Assembly (NCBI GenBank): GCA_002412765.1
Contig: DHVR01000069.1
Span: forward strand, 60,683-122,471
DNA length: 61,789 nt
Direction: 5' to 3'
Source of the DNA: Leptolinea sp. UBA5203
GTDB lineage: Bacteria; Chloroflexota; Anaerolineae; Anaerolineales; Anaerolineaceae
The notes under the pieces are model-generated. The model did no database searches and had not been told where the DNA came from. It was given only the letters and a program-made list of their open reading frames with translations. Each line of letters starts with the position of its first letter. The first letter of the stretch is position 1. The translations under genes and the position numbers were made by a program. Positions 1-8,443 of this stretch are shown piece by piece.

Positions 1-1026
1 ATCGGTATTACACCGGACATGATCATTGCCCGCTCAGACACCCCTGTGGAAGAAAGTCTGCGGGAAAAAATTGCCCTGTTCTGCGATGTGGATAAAGACG
101 CTGTCGTCCCCATGGTGACGGCTTCCATCCTTTACGAAGTGCCTCTGCTGCTCGAAAAAGCAGGCGTGGGAGACTATGTGCTCAAACGCTTGGGCTTACA
201 GCAAACCAAGGACCCGGATTGGAAAATTTGGCAGCAATTGGTAACCGAAACCAGCAGCGAAAAGCCGCGTGTCAGTGTTGCCCTGGTGGGTAAATACGTT
301 GAATTACATGATGCGTACTTGAGTGTCCGTGAAGCCTTAAAACATGCCGCGTTGCATAACGGCGTTGAATTGGATATCAAATGGGTTCACTCCGCAGAGT
401 TGGATGTCAATAATCCAGGCTCCTGCTTGGATGGTGTGGATGGCATTCTGGTACCCGGAGGCTTTGGCAGTCGTGGTATTGAAGGGAAAATTGCCGCTGC
501 TCATTACGCCCGCGAGAACCTTATCCCCTATTTCGGCCTCTGTCTGGGGATGCAATTGATGGCCGTAGATTTTGCCCGCCATATTTATAATGATCCTCAA
601 GCCAATTCAACCGAATTCAATCACGCCACTCGCAACCCGGTGATTAGTTTGATGCTTGAGCAGCGCAATATTACCGATATGGGTGGCACCATGCGCCTTG
701 GCTTGTATCCCTGCCATCTCCTGCCGGGCAGTAAAGCTGCCGCTGCATATCAAGAAGATTTAGTAGAAGAGCGGCACCGCCATCGTTTTGAATTTAACAA
801 TGAATATCGAAAGATCTTTGAGGAGAACGGCATGGTCTTCTCCGGAGTTTCCCCTGATAACATGCTGGTTGAAATCGCCGAACTGAAAGATCATCCTTTT
901 ATGCTTGGCACTCAATTCCATCCTGAATTCCTTTCCCGGCCCAATCGGCCGCATCCTTTATTTATGGCTTTCATGGAAGCTGTGTGCAAACAAGCTGGTG
1001 TAACGCCCACCAAGCTGATTATCTAA
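1..1026 (+). CDS. pyrG: CTP synthase, 3' part (cut by the left edge)
   Basis: CTP synthase makes CTP from UTP, ATP and glutamine in the cytosol. The reading frame is open from base 1, and the first residues (IGITPDM) match the interior of the synthetase domain, so the gene begins before the window; about 341 of the usual 540 or so residues are visible. The end of the amidoligase domain is followed by a class I glutamine amidotransferase domain: nucleophile Cys at bases 541-543 in GLCLGMQ, and the HPE motif near the C-terminus in GTQFHPEF. Nothing looks damaged. A 12-bp hairpin follows the stop codon, so the gene probably ends its transcript. Confidence 0.97.
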   Translation: MGITPDMIIARSDTPVEESLREKIALFCDVDKDAVVPMVTASILYEVPLLLEKAGVGDYVLKRLGLQQTKDPDWKIWQQLVTETSSEKPRVSVALVGKYVELHDAYLSVREALKHAALHNGVELDIKWVHSAELDVNNPGSCLDGVDGILVPGGFGSRGIEGKIAAAHYARENLIPYFGLCLGMQLMAVDFARHIYNDPQANSTEFNHATRNPVISLMLEQRNITDMGGTMRLGLYPCHLLPGSKAAAAYQEDLVEERHRHRFEFNNEYRKIFEENGMVFSGVSPDNMLVEIAELKDHPFMLGTQFHPEFLSRPNRPHPLFMAFMEAVCKQAGVTPTKLII

Positions 1027-1076
1027 ACTCAGAGAAATGCGATTTTCCAATTAATTCTCTACTAAATACCAAAAGC

Positions 1077-1106
1077 AAGTACAATAAAGAACCTTTTATT
1101 GTACTT
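1077..1106 (+). terminator. Hairpin downstream of pyrG
   Basis: Perfect 12-bp inverted repeat (1077-1088 with 1095-1106, arm aagtacaataaa) with a 6-base loop, 50 bases after the pyrG stop. The stem is AT-rich and the following tract is only moderately T-rich, so termination strength is uncertain. Confidence 0.5.
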
Positions 1107-1181
1107 ATGTTTTAATCATTCTTAAACTAACCCAGAATTTAACAATCTACATTCCAATCTACGTAAATCCTAACGGTTTCT

Positions 1182-1955
1182 TTGATCCTTCTATTAATGG
1201 TGGTGGCAATGATTTATTTGGTTGAGAAATTGGGTAGATTTCGCACAACAATTCTCATTACCCTTTTTGCATTAGTAGCGTCTCAATTGATCACCTACAT
1301 CACGTATGGCTTGATGCATACCCAGCCCCCCGTATCCGGTAAAATCGCTTCGGTCGCCTCACCAATATTGATCGCCCCCTTATTATCCTGGTCGTTTATC
1401 GGGTTACTATTAAAAATCCGCGAATTGGAAAAACAAATGCGGGAGCTGGCTGCAATTGATACCATGACCGGTTTATATAACAGAAACGCGTTTCTGATTG
1501 CATTTGAAAGTCTGCTGCATTTTATAAAAAGATCCAAAATGAATATGGTCGTCCTTTACATCGATATCGATAATTTCAAACAAATCAATGATACCTTTGG
1601 CCATGATGCCGGGGACATTGTCCTCCAGAAATTTGCTCATTATTTAAAGAAGTCCATGCGGGAAAGCGATATCGTCGGCAGAATTGGGGGAGATGAATTT
1701 ATCATGTGTTTACCCAATACAGATGATGAGGGTGGACTTGTTATTGCTGAAAAAATCCGGGAAGGAATAACCGACATTCCGTTGGATCTCAACAATGGCA
1801 CCTCAATCCGGGTGACAATTAGTATCGGGATGACCATGTGTACACACCTTGTTAAAACTGATTTGGGATCAATCATCAAAATTGCCGATACGGCTTTATA
1901 CGCTGCCAAAAGCATGGGGAAAAATAAAGTCCATGCAAATCAAATCCCTCAATAG
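1182..1955 (+). CDS. Membrane-anchored GGDEF diguanylate cyclase
   Basis: About 257 aa. Two hydrophobic segments (roughly residues 1-10 and 22-82, the latter probably two helices) precede a complete GGDEF domain from about residue 95. The catalytic motif is intact as GGDEF (in RIGGDEFIM), and the substrate-site Asp and Asn residues are present in DIDNFKQIND and FGHDAGD. It should make cyclic di-GMP from two GTP at the inner face of the membrane. No RxxD inhibitory site directly upstream of GGDEF is evident. The start is unclear: TTG at 1182 gives the longest protein, and ATG at 1197 is the first ATG; neither has a good Shine-Dalgarno. The N-terminal sensor region is short compared with most family members. 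Confidence 0.85.
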   Translation: MILLLMVVAMIYLVEKLGRFRTTILITLFALVASQLITYITYGLMHTQPPVSGKIASVASPILIAPLLSWSFIGLLLKIRELEKQMRELAAIDTMTGLYNRNAFLIAFESLLHFIKRSKMNMVVLYIDIDNFKQINDTFGHDAGDIVLQKFAHYLKKSMRESDIVGRIGGDEFIMCLPNTDDEGGLVIAEKIREGITDIPLDLNNGTSIRVTISIGMTMCTHLVKTDLGSIIKIADTALYAAKSMGKNKVHANQIPQ

Positions 1956-2123
1956 AGCATGGTAATGCACAATTTTTAGCCGAACAAGCCGCCATTTCTG
2001 TCTCAGTCTTCCTCAAGGTTCAAAACAACGAAATTGTATCTCTTTTTGATTTTGTCACCTGACAGTTTCCTACACGCAATAAATACCAATTTATTGATAT
2101 TGCAGTCAGCAATTCTGTTTTCC

Positions 2124-2151
2124 TTTCGGGAAAAGTAGAGTATGCTATAAT
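2124..2151 (+). promoter_or_regulatory. Probable eno promoter (extended -10)
   Basis: TATAAT at 2146-2151 is preceded by TG one base upstream (TGCTATAAT), an extended -10. A weak -35-like TTTCGG lies at 2124-2129 with a 16-base spacer. The predicted start is near 2158, giving a leader of about 50 bases before the eno ATG. Confidence 0.6.
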
Positions 2152-2207
2152 GAAACGCTGGAATGTTACAAAAATTAAACCAATTAAATTTGTTCGAAGG
2201 TAAAAAT

Positions 2208-3506
2208 ATGGATACAACAATCGAATTTGTTTCTGCACAAGAAGTGCTTGATTCACGTGGAAACCCGACCGTTGAGGTTGAGGTTGTCCTTGCCGATGGT
2301 AGCTGGGGCCGAGCTATTGTCCCCTCCGGAGCTTCAACTGGAATTCATGAAGCCCTGGAATTACGCGATGGCGACCCAAAACGCTATCTTGGAAAAGGCG
2401 TACTCAAAGCTGTTGAAAATGTAAATACCGAAATCGCAGAAGCTCTGTTGGGATGGGACGCGCTCGATCAGGTCGAAATTGACAATATGATGATCGATCT
2501 GGACGGCACCCCCAATAAAGCCAAATTAGGCGCCAATGCCATTTTAGGCACCAGCCTGGCTGTAGCAAAAGCCGCTGCTAACGCGATTGGCCTGCCTTTA
2601 TACCGCTATTTGGGCGGTGTTTATGCCCACGTCCTGCCTGTCCCCATGATGAATATCCTCAATGGCGGTGCACACACCAACTGGCAGTCCACCGATGCTC
2701 AGGAATTCATGGTTATGCCTTTCGGCGCACCTACCTTCGCTGAAGGCCTGCGCTGGGGTGCTGAGATTTATCATCACCTGAAGACCCTCCTCAAAGAAAA
2801 GGGATACAAAACACTGGTTGGTGATGAGGGTGGTTACGCCCCCGCTTTCAAAGCCAATATCGAAGCCGTTGAAACCATCATGCAGGCCATTGAAAAAGCC
2901 GGTTACAAACCCGGTATCGATGTTGCTATTGCATTGGATCCTGCTGCTTCCGAATTCTATGATGCCGACAAGAAATTATACATTCTGCGCACCGAGAAGA
3001 AAGAACTCACCAGCTCCGAAATGGTTGATTTCTGGAAGAACTGGGTGGATCAATTCCCGATCGTCTCCATTGAAGATGGCATGGCACAGGATGACTGGGA
3101 TGGCTGGAAATTGATGAACAAAACTCTGGGCGATCGCATCCAGATCGTCGGTGATGATCTGCTCGTGACCAATCCTTCCCGTGTCAAACGCGGTATCGAA
3201 GAAAAAGCAGCCAACTCCTTGCTAGTTAAAGTAAACCAGATTGGTTCCTTAACCGAGACCATCGAAGCCGTGGATATGTGCCAGCGAGCTGGTTGGACCG
3301 CCGTTGTTTCCCATCGCTCTGGCGAGACGGAAGATTCCACCATCGCCGACCTAGTCGTTGGTTTGAATACCGGCCAGATCAAGAGTGGCGCTCCTGCCCG
3401 CTCCGATCGCGTTGCCAAATACAATCAATTAATGCGCATCGAAGCCGAATTGGGTGATAGCGCCCAATACGCCGGTTGGAATGCTCTGAAACAAAAACAC
3501 AACTAA
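2208..3506 (+). CDS. eno: Enolase
   Basis: Phosphopyruvate hydratase of glycolysis, 432 aa, the normal family length. The start is set at ATG 2208 because GAAGG at 2196-2200 is well spaced and the family begins near here; an upstream in-frame ATG at 2163 would add 15 unlikely residues. Visible signatures are the mobile loop GASTG, the active-site His in NGGAH, metal-binding acids in ALDPAASEF, SIEDGMAQDDW and VGDDLLVTN, the catalytic Lys in LLVKVNQIG, and SHRSGETED. The segment after the active-site His (TNWQSTDAQEF) departs from the ADNNVDIQEF seen in E. coli but keeps the core. Single-gene transcript with its own promoter and a strong terminator. Confidence 0.98.
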   Translation: MDTTIEFVSAQEVLDSRGNPTVEVEVVLADGSWGRAIVPSGASTGIHEALELRDGDPKRYLGKGVLKAVENVNTEIAEALLGWDALDQVEIDNMMIDLDGTPNKAKLGANAILGTSLAVAKAAANAIGLPLYRYLGGVYAHVLPVPMMNILNGGAHTNWQSTDAQEFMVMPFGAPTFAEGLRWGAEIYHHLKTLLKEKGYKTLVGDEGGYAPAFKANIEAVETIMQAIEKAGYKPGIDVAIALDPAASEFYDADKKLYILRTEKKELTSSEMVDFWKNWVDQFPIVSIEDGMAQDDWDGWKLMNKTLGDRIQIVGDDLLVTNPSRVKRGIEEKAANSLLVKVNQIGSLTETIEAVDMCQRAGWTAVVSHRSGETEDSTIADLVVGLNTGQIKSGAPARSDRVAKYNQLMRIEAELGDSAQYAGWNALKQKHN

Positions 3507-3525
3507 ATTTTTCCAATTCTTTAGT

Positions 3526-3564
3526 AGCCCCTAATGGTTTTTAAAAACCCTTAGGGGCTTTTTT
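3526..3564 (+). terminator. Rho-independent terminator of eno
   Basis: Arms agcccctaa (3526-3534) and ttaggggct (3551-3559) with an inner ggttttt/aaaaacc extension, followed directly by a T run. Strong intrinsic terminator 20 bases after the eno stop. Confidence 0.9.
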
Positions 3565-3566
3565 CA

Positions 3567-3598
3567 AAAAGCGGATGAGTCAATGCTCATCCGTTTTT
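3567..3598. terminator. Bidirectional terminator, mainly for the SDR operon
   Basis: Stem cggatgag (3572-3579) with ctcatccg (3586-3593), loop of 6, flanked by an A run on the left and a T run on the right. It lies just beyond the stop codon of the minus-strand gene ending at 3600 and also backs up the eno terminator. Confidence 0.85.
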
Positions 3599-3599
3599 A

Positions 3600-4235
3600 T
3601 TAAATATCCAGAAATACCTGATTATAGTGATCCTGATAAGCCTCGACCACGAGCCGGGCAAAATCATCCGCGCCCAGAGCCCCAGGTGGTGGTTTGAAGG
3701 GGACTTTCTCCCATAATTGGGTCATTACCACCCCAGGGCGTAATAAAACCACAGGACGGTCCAAATCTTGCGCCAGTACAGTGGCAAACGCCTCAACTCC
3801 GGCTTTCGAAGCCGCGTAGGCAGCCATTCCAGCCAATTGCAGCCGTTTGCTGACTGCGCCAAGCAAATAAACAGGCGCTTCTGGGGTCAACAACGGCAGA
3901 CTGTAATGCAGCGCAGTGATCATGCCGTTCAAGTTGGCATCCTGAATCCGCCGCCACTCTGCCAGGCTCATCTTATCAAATGAGCGTAAAAGAATGTCGC
4001 CGGCTGCATAAATGAACCAATCGAAACTGGTCACGGTTTTTCCAATGGCAGCCACCACTGCTTCCACATTGCTTTCACTCTGCAAATCCACCCAAATCTT
4101 ATACCCATTAAATCCCTGCAACTGATCGAAATCTCTGCCGAAGGCAGATACCTTCCAACCCTGGCTGGAAAGCAAACGCACCAAAGCGCTGCCTATTCCA
4201 CCTGTTGCGCCCCAAATCATGACATTTTTTTCCAT
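3600..4235 (-). CDS. Short-chain dehydrogenase/reductase
   Basis: Classical SDR fold, 211 aa, a little shorter than the usual 240-260. The nucleotide-binding glycine motif is GATGGIG (residues 9-15), the catalytic set is Ser129, Tyr140 and Lys144 (YAASK), and AAG is present near residue 77. It should be an NAD(P)-dependent oxidoreductase; the substrate cannot be read from sequence. The start ATG has a good AAGGAG upstream. Last gene of the minus-strand run UDG, M1 peptidase, hydrolase, SDR, 18 bases after the hydrolase stop, with a terminator right behind it. Confidence 0.9.
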   Translation of the reverse strand: MEKNVMIWGATGGIGSALVRLLSSQGWKVSAFGRDFDQLQGFNGYKIWVDLQSESNVEAVVAAIGKTVTSFDWFIYAAGDILLRSFDKMSLAEWRRIQDANLNGMITALHYSLPLLTPEAPVYLLGAVSKRLQLAGMAAYAASKAGVEAFATVLAQDLDRPVVLLRPGVVMTQLWEKVPFKPPPGALGADDFARLVVEAYQDHYNQVFLDI

Positions 4236-4253
4236 CCTTCACTCCTTTTCAAC

Positions 4254-5030
4254 TTATTCTGTCAAGCCGCAGTCCATCCTGAGATTTGAAAAAAAGTCCA
4301 GCATCGCTTGTGTTGATTTTGCCCGTTGCTCTTCAGCAGACATCTCAGCCAAATTGTCCCCACTCTGGGGTCCGTAATGTCCAAATTGGGCATGATTCGC
4401 GCCTTCCAGCAGCACAAATTCCGATTCCTGTGGAAAATTAGTCTCAACCGAAGCAACATCCTCGGCGGCCACCAGGCCGTCCAAACTGCCGCTGATGACC
4501 AAACCGCGAATGGGTAAAGAAGCCAGCGATGTGTTCCTCGCCGGGTAGGAAGCCACAAAGACGATACCCTGCATCTCCTCGGGGAATTTTGCCACGTATT
4601 CCGCGGCCATACTGCCGCCCAAAGAATGACCCCCAATCGCCCAGCATAAGATCTGCGGATAAACAGCCTGAATTTCCGCTGCCCGGTCAATGCCCAGCAC
4701 AGCGAATCCCAAAGGCATTTTTGGAATCACCACCAGAATACCGGCTTCGGCCAGAGGTTTTAACATAGGCACATAAGCTTGCGGATCCACACGCGCTCCA
4801 GGATAAAATACAAAACCACGGTTCAGGGCATCCACTCTTGGAACCAGGACAAGCATCATAGGTTGATCACTGACCTGTACCTGATCCGTGCTTTCCATGG
4901 CAGCAAGTGCTATGTCATCCGCAGGTAATAAGCGGGTATAACCAATAAAAGAGAGAATCCCTGCCAGAATCAGCAGACCCAGAATCAAAAGAAACGGCTT
5001 GCGTTTTATTTTTTTTACAACTTCAGTCAT
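4254..5030 (-). CDS. Membrane-anchored alpha/beta hydrolase
   Basis: 258 aa with one N-terminal membrane segment (about residues 12-32, preceded by KKIKRK), so the enzyme probably sits on the outer face of the membrane. The catalytic triad is visible: nucleophile Ser136 in GGHSLGG, Asp184 in SGSLDG and His213 in GANHAQFG. It resembles dienelactone-hydrolase-like proteins; the true substrate is unknown. Its ATG overlaps the M1 peptidase stop by four bases (ATGA, 5027-5030), which indicates translational coupling. Confidence 0.87.
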   Translation of the reverse strand: MTEVVKKIKRKPFLLILGLLILAGILSFIGYTRLLPADDIALAAMESTDQVQVSDQPMMLVLVPRVDALNRGFVFYPGARVDPQAYVPMLKPLAEAGILVVIPKMPLGFAVLGIDRAAEIQAVYPQILCWAIGGHSLGGSMAAEYVAKFPEEMQGIVFVASYPARNTSLASLPIRGLVISGSLDGLVAAEDVASVETNFPQESEFVLLEGANHAQFGHYGPQSGDNLAEMSAEEQRAKSTQAMLDFFSNLRMDCGLTE

Positions 5031-6526
5031 TCATTCACCCATTGATCAAAGATAGACGTTAAATTACAACCGCAGGAAGTCTCCATGCTTTGTTTAAATT
5101 CTTTCCCTGTTGCGATCTGCCATTCATAGGTTTCAAAATATGTTTTCATCGCCTTTGCAAAAGCTTCCTTCCCCATCGTAGTTTCCAATGCTTCAACAAA
5201 CAAAGGTCCTCTTCCATACACAATAGACCCATACGATTGTGGATCATATTCATAAGACGGCAAGCCAATCGGCGTTTCAGCATAATTGACCCGGGACCAG
5301 CGTGCCTCCCAGGAATCTGCATAGGACTGTGCAGCGGATTCACCGTAGGTATCCTCAAAATACAACTTGACAATATACTGTGTCAGGGCTTCGTCCAACC
5401 AGGGCTCCTCGACTTGATCATTACCCACCAAATTGAAGAACCACTGATGCCCAATCTCATGGGCAATCACGGAGTCCAGCATAACCCAATTGGATGTACC
5501 CTGGATTGTGCCTGACAAATCATACAACCCAGTAGCAATGGTAGATACGCCCGGATATTCCATCCCCAATGCTTGCATAGGAGTGCTGATCACGTCCAGT
5601 TCGGTATAAGGGTACGGGCCAAAGCGGGTCGAATAACTTTTCACCGCTTCTTCACTAACATCCAGGGCGAAATCAATAGCCTCTTCGCTTCCTTGCAGCC
5701 CCGTAGATCTCAGCGTTATCCCTTGCCAGATACGCTCTTTGCTCACAAACCCCTCACTGGCTGCCAGATAAAACTCCCTTACCGGGCCAGCGGCGATGGT
5801 CAGTATTTGTGTTTTAGTGTTCCTGGTTTCAGTGGTCACCTGGCCCGTTGTAATTACTTTCAAACCCAACGGCAACTCCGCCATAACAGTGTAAAGGCTC
5901 ATTTCCTCGTATTTTATGTCCCCATTGGGGGAGGAGATATTGGTTTGCCATTCCCCTTGATCATAGACGGCCAACAGAGGATAAAACCCATCCAATACGA
6001 GGATCTCATCAAAGTAGCCGTACAAACCGTAATTTCCGCCCATTTCACGGGGAATGCTGGATTCAAACGGTAAACTGACCACAATGCTCTCACCGGCCTG
6101 CAAAGGCTGCGCTAATACGACATGCACAAGCCGGCCTTCATCCGCAAGTTCTATCGAAACAGTTTGGTCGTTGACTTTCACCTCTCCCAGGCTGACCGTT
6201 CCGCCATAGACCACCGGGAAGAGTTGGAACACCAGATACGGCAGAGCATCCTGTGAGGTGTTTGTGTAACGCACAACCACCGTCCCCTTCACCGATTTAA
6301 GCAGCGGGTCCAGTTCAAAATCCAGCAAGTAATATGGCGCAGATTCCATCTCTGCCAGGATGGGTTGGGCTTCAGGCAGCAAATTTTCTTCGATTGGTTT
6401 CATGTTTTCCCATGAAAACTGTTCCAGGGCTGCGTCATCCTGTAAATCCATCCGTATTGAGGGTTGAGTGGAACGACAGGCGGTCAACAATAAACCAACA
6501 ACAAGGATCAGGTTCCAATTCTTCAT
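5027..6526 (-). CDS. M1-family metallopeptidase, lipoprotein
   Basis: 499 aa. A lipoprotein signal peptide with lipobox LTAC (Cys17) places it on the outside of the membrane. An M1-type beta-rich N-domain is followed by the zinc site HEIGH (near residue 354) with the third ligand Glu in EPWLDEALTQY, and by a substrate-binding GMEYPG that replaces the GAMEN of classical aminopeptidases. It should release N-terminal amino acids from peptides. The family is usually longer (600-900 aa); this is a compact form ending soon after the catalytic helical domain. The start has GAGGAGAAT upstream. Second gene of the operon, 14 bases after the UDG gene. Confidence 0.9.
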   Translation of the reverse strand: MKNWNLILVVGLLLTACRSTQPSIRMDLQDDAALEQFSWENMKPIEENLLPEAQPILAEMESAPYYLLDFELDPLLKSVKGTVVVRYTNTSQDALPYLVFQLFPVVYGGTVSLGEVKVNDQTVSIELADEGRLVHVVLAQPLQAGESIVVSLPFESSIPREMGGNYGLYGYFDEILVLDGFYPLLAVYDQGEWQTNISSPNGDIKYEEMSLYTVMAELPLGLKVITTGQVTTETRNTKTQILTIAAGPVREFYLAASEGFVSKERIWQGITLRSTGLQGSEEAIDFALDVSEEAVKSYSTRFGPYPYTELDVISTPMQALGMEYPGVSTIATGLYDLSGTIQGTSNWVMLDSVIAHEIGHQWFFNLVGNDQVEEPWLDEALTQYIVKLYFEDTYGESAAQSYADSWEARWSRVNYAETPIGLPSYEYDPQSYGSIVYGRGPLFVEALETTMGKEAFAKAMKTYFETYEWQIATGKEFKQSMETSCGCNLTSIFDQWVNE

Positions 6527-6540
6527 AAATCATTCTCCTC

Positions 6541-7251
6541 TCACAAGGGTTTCTCATTCAGTAAGCATCGCACTTTTTTCCACACGGCGGCAAACATCTC
6601 TCGGGTTAACCTGCCGGTCTGCGTATTCTGCCGGCTGGGGTGATACGATGCCAAAACCCAAAAAGGCAGCTCCTCATCGGTATAAGCTGCAAGATGTTTA
6701 AATTCATATTTCTTTCGTAATTCCGCTGAAGGCAGCAGGTAGCGCATGGTCTGGTCAAAACTAATTTTCCCCAGGCAGACAATACCCTGCAAATGGGTGA
6801 TTAAATTGATCTCTGCCCTTAAATAGGGCAGGCAATTTTGAATTTCATCCGGGTTGGGTTTGTTATCCGGGGGTGCACAGCGGCAAACTGCGGAGATAAA
6901 TAAATCCTTCAAGGCAAGACCGTCCCCGCGGAAGCCGGCCTGGGATTGATTGGCAAAACCACTTTCGTACAAAGCTGGAAATAAAAAATCTCCGGATGCA
7001 TCCCCAGTAAACATGCGCCCGGTTCGATTGGAACCATGCGCTCCGGGAGCTAGACCGATGACCAGCACCCGGGCTTGAGTATCGCCGAATCCCGGGACGG
7101 GTTTGGCCCAGTACTCTTCGCCAAAATAAGCGCGTCGTTTTTTTTGTCCAACAGTTTTCCGCCAGGCAACCAGGCGCTCACATTGAGTGCATGCCAGCAA
7201 GGTTGCATTTAAGCTGCTCCAGGATGGATATTCAATCGTCTCTTTGTGCAT
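6541..7251 (-). CDS. Uracil-DNA glycosylase, family 5 (UDGb type)
   Basis: 236 aa. Removes uracil, and in this family probably other deaminated bases, from DNA. Motif A is GLAPG (66-70), followed by AHGSNRTGRMFTGD; the second active-site motif is SYHPSRQNTQTGRLT near the C-terminus. GLAPGAHG without an Asp or Asn in the first motif points to family 5 rather than family 4 or Ung. Cysteines C21, C24, one of C123/C125 and C140 fit the 4Fe-4S cluster of the family. Head of a four-gene operon whose other members have no obvious link to repair. SD CAGGAG precedes the ATG. Confidence 0.92.
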   Translation of the reverse strand: MHKETIEYPSWSSLNATLLACTQCERLVAWRKTVGQKKRRAYFGEEYWAKPVPGFGDTQARVLVIGLAPGAHGSNRTGRMFTGDASGDFLFPALYESGFANQSQAGFRGDGLALKDLFISAVCRCAPPDNKPNPDEIQNCLPYLRAEINLITHLQGIVCLGKISFDQTMRYLLPSAELRKKYEFKHLAAYTDEELPFWVLASYHPSRQNTQTGRLTREMFAAVWKKVRCLLNEKPL

Positions 7252-7268
7252 AAATTCTCCTGATTTTC

Positions 7269-7277
7269 AGTGTAGCA
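7269..7277 (-). promoter_or_regulatory. Extended -10 upstream of the UDG operon
   Basis: On the minus strand TGCTACACT (7277-7269) forms a TGn-extended -10. The predicted start near 7262 would leave a leader of only about 11 bases, just enough to hold the CAGGAG ribosome site. Confidence 0.45.
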
Positions 7278-7380
7278 TAACCGTATAAAAAAGATAACCG
7301 GTGCATTAAGAAAGGGTGGCATGCTTCTTGTAACTATAGGTCTCTGTAGCAGAACTAAACTCAACAGGCAGGCACTTATC

Positions 7381-8433
7381 ATGGTAAATATCGAAAAATT
7401 AAACGTCGTCTTGATCTTCCTCATCATTCTATTCGCGGCCTATATGTTGATCTTCGACACACAGCATGCCCAAGCCTCCTCCATCCAGAGTGTGGAAAAT
7501 ATTCGCCTGTACTCCGCTGCTACCGAAACTCCATTTCAACCTGTCGAGGCCACCGAAACCCCCACACCCAGCATGACACCAACCATTACCGAGACTCCCA
7601 TCCCTTCTGCTACCCCGCTTCCAACTGAAACACCTACACCTGTTCCCTGGCAGAATGAAGTTTCCATGCCTGATGGACAGATAAACCTTCTCATCCTTGG
7701 TTCAGATGTCCGCGAAGACGGCAATATCCGTACGGATGTGATTATCCTGGTCATGGTCAATCCGGATCGAGGAACCGTCAGTTTGGTTTCTTTCCCGCGC
7801 GATTTATTTATCACCATTCCCGGATACGGTGGCGGACGCATTAACAGTGCTTATACGTATGGTGGGTTTAACATGCTGGCAGATACCTTCGAATCCAATT
7901 TCGGTGTGCGACCGGAATACTACATCATGACCGACTTCCATAACTTTATTGAGATCATCAATAAACTTGGCGGACTGGATGTGGAAGTGGAAAAACCGTT
8001 GGAAGACAAATGTGATCTTCCCCAGCAAGTAGATACCTATTGCGCAGTGGAGCCGGGAACCATTCACATGGATGCTGAGACTGCCCTCTGGTATGTGCGC
8101 TCCCGTAAAACCACCAGCGACCTGGATCGTATTCGCCGCCAGCAGGAAGTGCTTAAAGCCATGACCAAGAAAGTCGTCAGCCTGGATGTGCTGGCACAAG
8201 CTCCTGCCATCTATAAACGGTTCATCAATTATGTGGATACAAATTTGGATTACGAAGCTGTCATGCGCCTGGCTTTCGCGGCCGTCCATATGAACGGCGA
8301 AGAGAGTGTCAAAAGATACTTAATTGGACCGAGTGAAGTGTATGATTATGTCACAGGTGCAGGCGCCATGGTACTGATGCCGGACATGTACGCGGTCATG
8401 GATGTGATCAACCGCGCAATTGAAGGCCAATAA
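7381..8433 (+). CDS. LytR-CpsA-Psr (LCP) family cell-wall ligase
   Basis: 350 aa from ATG 7381; the in-frame ATG at 7321 would put 20 odd residues before the membrane anchor. One N-terminal membrane segment (about 8-26) and a Thr/Pro-rich linker are followed by an extracellular LCP domain. Family marks: LLILGSDVRED, RTDVIILVMVNP, VSFPRDLFI, RINSAYTYGG, and the Arg cluster in SDLDRIRRQQEVLKAM. LCP enzymes transfer undecaprenyl-linked glycopolymers to peptidoglycan or other envelope acceptors. It stands alone on the plus strand, convergent with queA 10 bases away. An 11-bp imperfect hairpin at 8462-8497, inside the queA 3' end, could end its transcript. Confidence 0.92.
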   Translation: MVNIEKLNVVLIFLIILFAAYMLIFDTQHAQASSIQSVENIRLYSAATETPFQPVEATETPTPSMTPTITETPIPSATPLPTETPTPVPWQNEVSMPDGQINLLILGSDVREDGNIRTDVIILVMVNPDRGTVSLVSFPRDLFITIPGYGGGRINSAYTYGGFNMLADTFESNFGVRPEYYIMTDFHNFIEIINKLGGLDVEVEKPLEDKCDLPQQVDTYCAVEPGTIHMDAETALWYVRSRKTTSDLDRIRRQQEVLKAMTKKVVSLDVLAQAPAIYKRFINYVDTNLDYEAVMRLAFAAVHMNGEESVKRYLIGPSEVYDYVTGAGAMVLMPDMYAVMDVINRAIEGQ

Positions 8434-8443
8434 GCAAACTAAG

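Noticed and set aside
7321..7380. Longer start of the LCP gene at ATG 7321
   Set aside because: Would put 20 residues ahead of the membrane anchor; ATG 7381 fits the family.
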